Source: Azolla caroliniana (Eukaryota > Polypodiophyta). From it: DNA of 64,000 nt. The notes under the pieces are model-generated. The model saw nothing but the letters and a program-made list of their open reading frames with translations, was not told the DNA's origin and did not search any database. The DNA is taken from positions 1 through 64,000 of the forward strand of contig JBHGNT010000143.1 of the NCBI GenBank assembly GCA_043228905.1. Direction: 5' to 3'. Numbering within the stretch: the first letter of the stretch is position 1; each line of letters begins with the position of its first letter. Below are positions 1 to 10,680 of the stretch, piece by piece. The position numbers were made by a program, and so were the translations under genes.

Positions 1-178
1 AACATTTTAATTTACTCAAGGGCTCCTCTCAACTCCCTCCTCAAGTTTTCTATTTTCGTCATGTCTCTCGACCTGAGTTTCAAAATCTTGATTTTTTAAT
101 TCCATATCATAGCTAGCGTTGCTAGCTTCGATTTGCATGGTTGAACACAAAAATCCGATATCACACGAGCCAGGTATG
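1..178 (+). repeat. Reference monomer of the satellite
   Basis: This copy sets the phase used throughout: it begins AACATTTTAATTTA and ends GAGCCAGGTATG. Its composition is A46 T63 C43 G26. In order it holds an AT-rich start (1-14), a pyrimidine-rich block (15-59), the conserved ATGTCTCTCGACCTGAG (61-77), a T-run (92-97), CCATATCATA (102-111), a dyad around GCTAGC (111-127), a variable CpG site near 131-138, and GATATC (157-162). Six CpG dinucleotides are present against about six expected from base composition. Copies differ mainly at phases 15-27, 31-50, 87-93, 112-125, 131-139 and 148-175. One private difference, T instead of G at 49, separates it from its duplicate at 5,567. Confidence 0.95.
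111..127. other. Perfect 7-bp dyad, one per 'GCTAGC-GTT-GCTAGC' monomer
   Basis: AGCTAGCGTTGCTAGCT is a perfect inverted repeat with 7-bp arms and a 3-nt loop, and contains two GCTAGC (NheI) palindromes. It recurs at the same phase in many monomers of the first 45 kb. In other monomers it is weakened to GCTAGCGTTGTTAGC, GCTAGCGTTGTTTGC, GGTAGCGTTGTTAGC or GGTAGCGTCGCCAGC. Past 45.4 kb nearly all copies carry a weakened form; one copy at about 45,680 keeps the perfect dyad. Short dyads able to form cruciforms have been proposed as a feature of centromeres that lack CENP-B boxes; applying that here is inference. Confidence 0.6.
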
Positions 179-2969
179 AACATTTTAATTTACTCAAGGG
201 CTCCTCTCAACTCCCTCCTCAAGTTTGCTATTTTCGTCATGTCTCTCGACCTGAGTTTGAAAATCTTGATTTTTTAATTCCATATCATAGGTAGCGTTGT
301 TAGCTTCGATTCGCATGTTTGAACACAAGAATCCGATATCACACGAGCCAGGTATGAACATTTTAATTTACTCAAGGGCTCCTCTCAACTCCCTCCTCAA
401 GTTTGCTATTTTCGTCATGTCTCTCGACCTGAGTTTCAAAATCTTGATTTTTTAATTCCATATCATAGCTAGCGTTGTTTGCTTCGATTTGCATGATTGA
501 ACACAAAAATACGATATCACACGAGCCCGGTATGAACATTTTAATTTACCTACTAGCTCTTCTCAACTCCCTCCTCAAGTTTGCTATTTTCGTCATGTCT
601 CTCGACCTGAGTTTCAAAATCTTGTTTTTTTAATTCCATATCATAGCTAGCGTTGTTAGCTTCGATTTGCATGATTGAACACAAAAATCCGATATCACAC
701 GAGCCAGGTATGAACATTTTAATTTACCTACTAGCTCTTCTCAACTCCCTCCTCAAGTTTGCTATTTTCGTCATGTCTCTCGACCTGAGTTTCAAAATCC
801 TGATTTTTTAATTCCATATCATAGCTAGCGTTGCTAGCTTCGATTTGCATGGTTGAACAGAAAAATCCGATATCACACGAGCCAGGTATGAACATTTTAA
901 TTTACTCAAGGGCTCCTCTCAACTCCCTCCTCAAGTTTGCTATTTTCGTCATGTCTCTCGACCTGAGTTTCAAAATCTTGATTTTTTAATTCCATATCAT
1001 AGCTAGCGTTGTTTGCTTCGATTTGCATGATTGAACACAAAAATCCGATATCACACGAGCCAGGTATGAACATTTTAATTTACCTACTAGCTCTTCTCAA
1101 CTCCCTCCTCAAGTTTGCTATTTTCGTCATGTCTCTCGACCTGAGTTTCAAAATCTTGATTTTTTAATTCCATATCATAGCCAGCGTTGTTTGCTTCGAT
1201 TTGCATGATTGAACACAAAAATCCGATATCACACGAGCCAGGTATGAACATTTTAATTTACCTACTAGCTCTTCTCAACTCCCTCCTCAAGTTTGCTATT
1301 TTCGTCATGTCTCTCGACCTGAGTTTCAAAATCTTGATTTTTTAATTCCATATCATAGCTAGCGTTGTTTGCTTCGATTGGCATGATTGAACACAAAAAT
1401 CCGATATCACACGAGCCCGGTATGAACATTTTAATTTACCTACTAGCTCTTCTCAACTCCCTCCTCAAGTTTGCTATTTTCGTCATGTCTCTCGACCTGA
1501 GTTTCAAAATCTTGATTTTTTAATTCCATATCATAGGTAGCGTTGTTAGCTTCGATTCGCATGTTTGAACACAAAAATCTGATATCACACGAGCTAGGTA
1601 TGAACATTTTTATTTACCTACTAGCTCTTCTCAACTCAGTCCTCAAGTTTGCTATTTTCGTCATGTCTCTCGATCTGAGTTTCAAAATCTTGATTTTTTA
1701 ATTCCATATCATAGCTAGCGTTGCTAGCTTCGATTTGCATGATTGAACACAAAAATCCGATATCACACGAGCCCGGTATGAACATTTTAATTTACCTACT
1801 AGCTCTTCTCAACTCCCTCCTCAGGTTTGCTATTTTCGTCATGTCTCTCGACCTGAGTTTCAAAATCTTGTTTTTTTAATTCCATATCATAGGTAGCGTT
1901 GTTAGCTTCGATTTGCATGATTGAACACAGAAATCCGATATCACACGAGCCAGGTATGAACATTTTAATTTACCTACTAGCTCTTCTCAACTCCCTCCTC
2001 AAGTTTGCTATTTTCGTCATGTCTCTCGACCTGAGTTTCAAAATCTTGATTTTTTAATTCCATATCATAGCTAGCGTTGCTAGCTTCGATTTGCATGGTT
2101 GAACACAAAAATCCGATATCACACGAGCCAGGTATGAACATTTTAATTTACCTACTAGCTCTTCTCAACTCCCTCCTCAAGTTTGCTATTTTCGTCATGT
2201 CTCTCGACCTGAGTTTCAAAATCCTGATTTTTTAATTCCATATCATAGCTAGCGTTGCTAGCTTCGATTTGCATGGTTGAACACAAAAATCCGATATCAC
2301 ACGAGCCAGGTATGAACATTTTAATTTACCTACTAGCTCTTCTCAACTCCCTCCTCAAGTTTGCTATTTTCGTCATGTCTCTCGACCTGAGTTTCAAAAT
2401 CCTGATTTTTTAATTCCATATCATAGCTAGCGTTGCTAGCTTCGATTTGCATGGTTGAACACAAAAATCCGATATCACACGAGCCAGGTATGAACATTTT
2501 AATTTACCTACTAGCTCTTCTCAACTCCCTCCTCAAGTTTGCTATTTTCGTCATGTCTCTCGACCTGAGTTTCAAAATCTTCTTTTTTTAATTCCATATC
2601 ATAGCTAGCGTTGTTTGCTTCGATTTGCATGATTGAACACAAAAATCCGATATCACACGAGCCAGGTATGAACATTTTAATTTACCTACTAGCTCTTCTC
2701 AACTCCCTCCTCAAGTTTGCTATTTTCGTCATGTCTCTCGACCTGAGTTTCAAAATCTTGATTTTTTAATTCCATATCATAGCTAGCGTTGTTTGCTTCG
2801 ATTTGCATGATTGAACACAAAAATCCGATATCACACGAGCCAGGTATGAACATTTTCATTTACCTACTAGCTCTTCTCAACTCCCTCCTCAAGTTTGCTA
2901 TTTTCCTCATGTCTCTCGACCTGAGTTTCAAAATCTTGATTTTTTAATTCCATATCATAGCTAGCGTTG

Positions 2970-5518
2970 TTAGCTTCGATTCGCATGTTTGAACACAAAA
3001 ATCTGATATCACACGAGCTAGGTATGAACATTTTAATTTACCTACTAGCTCTTCTCAACTCAGTCCTCAAGTTTGCTATTTTCGTCATGTCTCTCGACCT
3101 GAGTTTCAAAATCTTGATTTTTTAATTCCATATCATAGCTAGCGTTGCTAGCTTCGATTTGCATGATTGAACACAAAAATCCGATATCACACGAGCCCGG
3201 TATGAACATTTTAATTTACCTACTAGCTCTTCTCAACTCCCTCCTCAGGTTTGCTATTTTCGTCATGTCTCTCGACCTGAGTTTCAAAATCTTGTTTTTT
3301 TAATTCCATATCATAGCTAGCGTTGTTAGCTTCGATTTGCATGATTGAACACAGAAATCCGATATCACACGAGCCAGGTATGAACATTTTAATTTACCTA
3401 CTAGCTCTTCTCAACTCCCTCCTCAAGTTTGCTATTTTCGTCATGTCTCTGGACCTGAGTTTCAAAATCTTGATTTTTTAATTCCATATCATAGGTAGCG
3501 TCGCCAGCTTCGATTCGCATGTTTGAACACAAAAATCCGATATCACACGAGCCAGGTATGAACATTTTAATTTACTCAAGGGCTCCTCTCAACTCCCTCC
3601 TCAAGTTTGCTATTTTCGTCATGTCTCTCGACCTGAGTTTCAAAATCTTGATTTTTTAATTCCATATCATAGCTAGCGTTGTTTGCTTCGATTTGCATGA
3701 TTGAACACAAAAATCCGATATCACACGAGCCAGGTATGAACATTTTAATTTACCTACTAGCTCTTCTCAACTCCCTCCTCAAGTTTGCTATTTTCGTCAT
3801 GTCTCTCGACCTGAGTTTCAAAATCTTGATTTTTTAATTCCATATCATAGCTAGCGTTGTTTGCTTCGATTTGCATGATTGAACACAAAAATCCGATATC
3901 ACACGAGCCAGGTATGAACATTTTAATTTACCTACTAGCTCTTCTCAACTCCCTCCTCAAGTTTGCTATTTTCGTCATGTCTCTCGACCTGAGTTTCAAA
4001 ATCTTGATTTTTTAATTCCATATCATAGCTAGCGTTGTTTGCTTCGATTGGCATGATTGAACACAAAAATCCGATATCACACGAGCCCGGTATGAACATT
4101 TTAATTTACCTACTAGCTCTTCTCAACTCCCTCCTCAAGTTTGCTATTTTCGTCATGTCTCTCGACCTGAGTTTCAAAATCCTGATTTTTTAATTCCATA
4201 TCATAGCTAGCGTTGCTAGCTTCGATTTGCATGGTTGAACAGAAAAATCCGATATCACACGAGCCAGGTATGAACATTTTAATTTACTCAAGGGCTCCTC
4301 TCAACTCCCTCCTCAAGTTTGCTATTTTCGTCATGTCTCTCGACCTGAGTTTCAAAATCTTGATTTTTTAATTCCATATCATAGCTAGCGTTGTTTGCTT
4401 CGATTTGCATGATTGAACACAAAAATCCGATATCACACGAGCCAGGTATGAACATTTTAATTTACCTACTAGCTCTTCTCAACTCCCTCCTCAAGTTTGC
4501 TATTTTCGTCATGTCTCTCGACCTGAGTTTCAAAATCTTGATTTTTTAATTCCATATCATAGCTAGCGTTGTTTGCTTCGATTTGCATGATTGAACACAA
4601 AAATCCGATATCACACGAGCCAGGTATGAACATTTTAATTTACCTACTAGCTCTTCTCAACTCCCTCCTCAAGTTTGCTATTTTCGTCATGTCTCTCGAC
4701 CTGAGTTTCAAAATCTTGATTTTTTAATTCCATATCATAGCTAGCGTTGTTTGCTTCGATTGGCATGATTGAACACAAAAATCCGATATCACACGAGCCC
4801 GGTATGAACATTTTAATTTACCTACTAGCTCTTCTCAACTCCCTCCTCAAGTTTGCTATTTTCGTCATGTCTCTCGACCTGAGTTTCAAAATCTTGATTT
4901 TTTAATTCCATATCATAGGTAGCGTTGTTAGCTTCGATTCGCATGTTTGAACACAAAAATCTGATATCACACGAGCTAGGTATGAACATTTTAATTTACC
5001 TACTAGCTCTTCTCAACTCAGTCCTCAAGTTTGCTATTTTCGTCATGTCTCTCGATCTGAGTTTCAAAATCTTGATTTTTTAATTCCATATCATAGCTAG
5101 CGTTGCTAGCTTCGATTTGCATGATTGAACACAAAAATCCGATATCACACGAGCCCGGTATGAACATTTTAATTTACCTACTAGCTCTTCTCAACTCCCT
5201 CCTCAGGTTTGCTATTTTCGTCATGTCTCTCGACCTGAGTTTCAAAATCTTGTTTTTTTAATTCCATATCATAGGTAGCGTTGTTAGCTTCGATTTGCAT
5301 GATTGAACACAGAAATCCGATATCACACGAGCCAGGTATGAACATTTTCATTTACCTACTAGCTCTTCTCAACTCCCTCCTCAAGTTTGCTATTTTCGTC
5401 ATGTCTCTGGACCTGAGTTTCAAAATCTTGATTTTTTAATTCCATATCATAGGTAGCGTCGCCAGCTTCGATTCGCATGTTTGAACACAAAAATCCGATA
5501 TCACACGAGCCAGGTATG
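2970..5518. repeat. Shuffled HOR-A monomers between the two duplicates
   Basis: HOR-A monomers occur here in partly scrambled order. Late-type monomers (GCTAGG and CTCAGG types) and the GTCGCCAGC monomer at about 3,383-3,560 come first. Then comes a run equivalent to HOR-A positions 6-7-8, then 5-6-7-8-9-10-11-12. The monomer with GAACAGAAAA at about 4,242 repeats that at 860, 3,382 bp (19 monomers) upstream. The reuse of 6-7-8 on both sides of monomer 5 indicates local unequal exchange. No other sequence is present. Confidence 0.75.
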
Positions 5519-8500
5519 AACATTTTAATTTACTCAAGGGCTCCTCTCAACTCCCTCCTCAAGTTTGCTATTTTCGTCATGTCTCTCGACCTGAGTTTCA
5601 AAATCTTGATTTTTTAATTCCATATCATAGCTAGCGTTGCTAGCTTCGATTTGCATGGTTGAACACAAAAATCCGATATCACACGAGCCAGGTATGAACA
5701 TTTTAATTTACTCAAGGGCTCCTCTCAACTCCCTCCTCAAGTTTGCTATTTTCGTCATGTCTCTCGACCTGAGTTTGAAAATCTTGATTTTTTAATTCCA
5801 TATCATAGGTAGCGTTGTTAGCTTCGATTCGCATGTTTGAACACAAGAATCCGATATCACACGAGCCAGGTATGAACATTTTAATTTACTCAAGGGCTCC
5901 TCTCAACTCCCTCCTCAAGTTTGCTATTTTCGTCATGTCTCTCGACCTGAGTTTCAAAATCTTGATTTTTTAATTCCATATCATAGCTAGCGTTGTTTGC
6001 TTCGATTTGCATGATTGAACACAAAAATACGATATCACACGAGCCCGGTATGAACATTTTAATTTACCTACTAGCTCTTCTCAACTCCCTCCTCAAGTTT
6101 GCTATTTTCGTCATGTCTCTCGACCTGAGTTTCAAAATCTTGTTTTTTTAATTCCATATCATAGCTAGCGTTGTTAGCTTCGATTTGCATGATTGAACAC
6201 AAAAATCCGATATCACACGAGCCAGGTATGAACATTTTAATTTACCTACTAGCTCTTCTCAACTCCCTCCTCAAGTTTGCTATTTTCGTCATGTCTCTCG
6301 ACCTGAGTTTCAAAATCCTGATTTTTTAATTCCATATCATAGCTAGCGTTGCTAGCTTCGATTTGCATGGTTGAACAGAAAAATCCGATATCACACGAGC
6401 CAGGTATGAACATTTTAATTTACTCAAGGGCTCCTCTCAACTCCCTCCTCAAGTTTGCTATTTTCGTCATGTCTCTCGACCTGAGTTTCAAAATCTTGAT
6501 TTTTTAATTCCATATCATAGCTAGCGTTGTTTGCTTCGATTTGCATGATTGAACACAAAAATCCGATATCACACGAGCCAGGTATGAACATTTTAATTTA
6601 CCTACTAGCTCTTCTCAACTCCCTCCTCAAGTTTGCTATTTTCGTCATGTCTCTCGACCTGAGTTTCAAAATCTTGATTTTTTAATTCCATATCATAGCT
6701 AGCGTTGTTTGCTTCGATTTGCATGATTGAACACAAAAATCCGATATCACACGAGCCAGGTATGAACATTTTAATTTACCTACTAGCTCTTCTCAACTCC
6801 CTCCTCAAGTTTGCTATTTTCGTCATGTCTCTCGACCTGAGTTTCAAAATCTTGATTTTTTAATTCCATATCATAGCTAGCGTTGTTTGCTTCGATTGGC
6901 ATGATTGAACACAAAAATCCGATATCACACGAGCCCGGTATGAACATTTTAATTTACCTACTAGCTCTTCTCAACTCCCTCCTCAAGTTTGCTATTTTCG
7001 TCATGTCTCTCGACCTGAGTTTCAAAATCTTGATTTTTTAATTCCATATCATAGGTAGCGTTGTTAGCTTCGATTCGCATGTTTGAACACAAAAATCTGA
7101 TATCACACGAGCTAGGTATGAACATTTTTATTTACCTACTAGCTCTTCTCAACTCAGTCCTCAAGTTTGCTATTTTCGTCATGTCTCTCGATCTGAGTTT
7201 CAAAATCTTGATTTTTTAATTCCATATCATAGCTAGCGTTGCTAGCTTCGATTTGCATGATTGAACACAAACATCCGATATCACACGAGCCCGGTATGAA
7301 CATTTTAATTTACCTACTAGCTCTTCTCAACTCCCTCCTCAGGTTTGCTATTTTCGTCATGTCTCTCGACCTGAGTTTCAAAATCTTGTTTTTTTAATTC
7401 CATATCATAGGTAGCGTTGTTAGCTTCGATTTGCATGATTGAACACAGAAATCCGATATCACACGAGCCAGGTATGAACATTTTAATTTACCTACTAGCT
7501 CTTCTCAACTCCCTCCTCAAGTTTGCTATTTTCGTCATGTCTCTCGACCTGAGTTTCAAAATCTTGATTTTTTAATTCCATATCATAGCTAGCGTTGCTA
7601 GCTTCGATTTGCATGGTTGAACACAAAAATCCGATATCACACGAGCCAGGTATGAACATTTTAATTTACCTACTAGCTCTTCTCAACTCCCTCCTCAAGT
7701 TTGCTATTTTCGTCATGTCTCTCGACCTGAGTTTCAAAATCCTGATTTTTTAATTCCATATCATAGCTAGCGTTGCTAGCTTCGATTTGCATGGTTGAAC
7801 ACAAAAATCCGATATCAAACGAGCCAGGTATGAACATTTTAATTTACCTACTAGCTCTTCTCAACTCCCTCCTCAAGTTTGCTATTTTCGTCATGTCTCT
7901 CGACCTGAGTTTCAAAATCCTGATTTTTTAATTCCATATCATAGCTAGCGTTGCTAGCTTCGATTTGCATGGTTGAACACAAAAATCCGATATCACACGA
8001 GCCAGGTATGAACATTTTAATTTACCTACTAGCTCTTCTCAACTCCCTCCTCAAGTTTGCTATTTTCGTCATGTCTCTCGACCTGAGTTTCAAAATCTTC
8101 TTTTTTTAATTCCATATCATAGCTAGCGTTGTTTGCTTCGATTTGCATGATTGAACACAAAAATCCGATATCACACGAGCCAGGTATGAACATTTTAATT
8201 TACCTACTAGCTCTTCTCAACTCCCTCCTCAAGTTTGCTATTTTCGTCATGTCTCTCGACCTGAGTTTCAAAATCTTGATTTTTTAATTCCATATCATAG
8301 CTAGCGTTGTTTGCTTCGATTTGCATGATTGAACACAAAAATCCGATATCACACGAGCCAGGTATGAACATTTTCATTTACCTACTAGCTCTTCTCAACT
8401 CCCTCCTCAAGTTTGCTATTTTCCTCATGTCTCTCGACCTGAGTTTCAAAATCTTGATTTTTTAATTCCATATCATAGCTAGCGTTGCTAGCTTCGATTT

Positions 8501-8756
8501 GCATGATTGAACACAAAAATCCGATATCACACGAGCCAGGTATGAACATTTTAATTTACCTACTAGCTCTTCTCAACTCCCTCCTCAAGTTTGCTATTTT
8601 CGTCATGTCTCTCGACCTGAGTTTCAAAATCTTGATTTTTTAATTCCATATCATAGCTAGCGTTGTTTGCTTCGATTGGCATGATTGAACACAAAAATCC
8701 GATATCACACGAGCCCGGTATGAACATTTTAATTTACCTACTAGCTCTTCTCAACT
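5207..8756. repeat. 20-monomer block with a copy 32,930 bp away (source or recipient)
   Basis: This 3,550-bp stretch corresponds to 38,137-41,686 at an offset of 32,930 bp (185 monomers). The match is bounded by 5,206 G versus 38,136 A on the left and 8,757 C versus 41,687 A on the right. Only a few internal differences were noticed, for example 5,409 G versus 38,339 C. The shared rare variants, ACATTTTTATTTACC near 7,125 and ACAAACATCC near 7,270, argue for a single long copying event rather than general homogenisation. Confidence 0.8.
5519..8487. repeat. Segmental duplicate, copy 2 (31-monomer offset)
   Basis: Partner of 1-2,969. It has the same monomer order, including the GTTTGAAAATC monomer (G at 5,777, versus 259), the GAACAGAAAA monomer (6,378, versus 860) and the CTTC header (8,097, versus 2,579). 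Much of this copy is present again at 38,137-41,686, and the private variant ACAAACATCC near 7,270 is shared with that distant copy but not with 1-2,969. The distant copy is therefore more closely related to this one. Confidence 0.85.
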
Positions 8757-9434
8757 CCCTCCTCAAGTTTGCTATTTTCGTCATGTCTCTCGACCTGAGT
8801 TTCAAAATCTTGATTTTTTAATTCCATATCATAGGTAGCGTTGTTAGCTTCGATTCGCATGTTTGAACACAAAAATCTGATATCACACGAGCTAGGTATG
8901 AACATTTTAATTTACCTACTAGCTCTTCTCAACTCAGTCCTCAAGTTTGCTATTTTCGTCATGTCTCTCGACCTGAGTTTCAAAATCTTGATTTTTTAAT
9001 TCCATATCATAGCTAGCGTTGCTAGCTTCGATTTGCATGATTGAACACAAAAATCCGATATCACACGAGCCCGGTATGAACATTTTAATTTACCTACTAG
9101 CTCTTCTCAACTCCCTCCTCAGGTTTGCTATTTTCGTCATGTCTCTCGACCTGAGTTTCAAAATCTTGTTTTTTTAATTCCATATCATAGCTAGCGTTGT
9201 TAGCTTCGATTTGCATGATTGAACACAGAAATCCGATATCACACGAGCCAGGTATGAACATTTTCATTTACCTACTAGCTCTTCTCAACTCCCTCCTCAA
9301 GTTTGCTATTTTCGTCATGTCTCTGGACCTGAGTTTCAAAATCTTGATTTTTTAATTCCATATCATAGGTAGCGTCGCCAGCTTCGATTCGCATGTTTGA
9401 ACACAAAAATCCGATATCACACGAGCCAGGTATG

Positions 9435-10680
9435 AACATTTTAATTTACTCAAGGGCTCCTCTCAACTCCCTCCTCAAGTTTGCTATTTTCGTCATGTCT
9501 CTCGACCTGAGTTTCAAAATCTTGATTTTTTAATTCCATATCATAGCTAGCGTTGCTAGCTTCGATTTGCATGGTTGAACACAAAAATCCGATATCACAC
9601 GAGCCAGGTATGAACATTTTAATTTACTCAAGGGCTCCTCTCAACTCCCTCCTCAAGTTTGCTATTTTCGTCATGTCTCTCGACCTGAGTTTGAAAATCT
9701 TGATTTTTTAATTCCATATCATAGGTAGCGTTGTTAGCTTCGATTCGCATGTTTGAACACAAGAATCCGATATCACACGAGCCAGGTATGAACATTTTAA
9801 TTTACTCAAGGGCTCCTCTCAACTCCCTCCTCAAGTTTGCTATTTTCGTCATGTCTCTCGACCTGAGTTTCAAAATCTTGATTTTTTAATTCCATATCAT
9901 AGCTAGCCTTGTTTGCTTCGATTTGCATGATTGAACACAAAAATACGATATCACACGAGCCCGGTATGAACATTTTAATTTACCTACTAGCTCTTCTCAA
10001 CTCCCTCCTCAAGTTTGCTATTTTCGTCATGTCTCTCGACCTGAGTTTCAAAATCTTGATTTTTTAATTCCATATCATAGGTAGCGTTGTTAGCTTCGAT
10101 TCGCATGTTTGAACACAAAAATCTGATATCACACGAGCTAGGTATGAACATTTTAATTTACCTACTAGCTCTTCTCAACTCAGTCCTCAAGTTTGCTATT
10201 TTCGTCATGTCTCTCGATCTGAGTTTCAAAATCTTGATTTTTTAATTCCATATCATAGCTAGCGTTGCTAGCTTCGATTTGCATGATTGAACACAAAAAT
10301 CCGATATCACACGAGCCCGGTATGAACATTTTAATTTACCTACTAGCTCTTCTCAACTCCCTCCTCAGGTTTGCTATTTTCGTCATGTCTCTCGACCTGA
10401 GTTTCAAAATCTTGTTTTTTTAATTCCATATCATAGCTAGCGTTGTTAGCTTCGATTTGCATGATTGAACACAGAAATCCGATATCACACGAGCCAGGTA
10501 TGAACATTTTCATTTACCTACTAGCTCTTCTCAACTCCCTCCTCAAGTTTGCTATTTTCGTCATGTCTCTGGACCTGAGTTTCAAAATCTTGATTTTTTA
10601 ATTCCATATCATAGGTAGCGTCGCCAGCTTCGATTCGCATGTTTGAACACAAAAATCCGATATCACACGAGCCAGGTATG
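9435..10680. repeat. HOR-A variant, 7 monomers (12-mer lacking 5)
   Basis: This 1,246-bp unit carries HOR-A monomers 1, 2 and 3, then jumps directly to monomers 9-12. The distance between its GTTTGAAAATC marker (G at 9,693) and the next (10,939) is exactly 7 x 178 bp, while the following intervals are 12 x 178. The missing monomers 4-8 are an in-phase deletion expected from unequal exchange inside one HOR. Confidence 0.85.

Larger units (their letters stand above)
1..2969. repeat. Segmental duplicate, copy 1 (31-monomer offset)
   Basis: This stretch matches 5,519-8,487 at an offset of 5,518 bp, exactly 31 monomers, with only a few differences seen by eye (for example 49 T versus 5,567 G, AAATCC near 1,752 versus ACATCC near 7,270, and a CACACG versus CAAACG change near 7,806). 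Similarity stops at 2,970 (T) versus 8,488 (C). It begins with eleven HOR-A-type monomers (1-1,958) followed by HOR-C-like monomers that include the header carrying CTTC at about 2,579. The left end is cut by the window edge, so the true duplication may be longer. Confidence 0.85.

Noticed and set aside
52-70. CENP-B box-like site around TTTCGTCATGTCTCTCGA
   Set aside because: It begins with TTCG but lacks the required central A and the CGGG end of the NTTCGNNNNANNCGGGN motif. No other phase of the monomer fits better on either strand.
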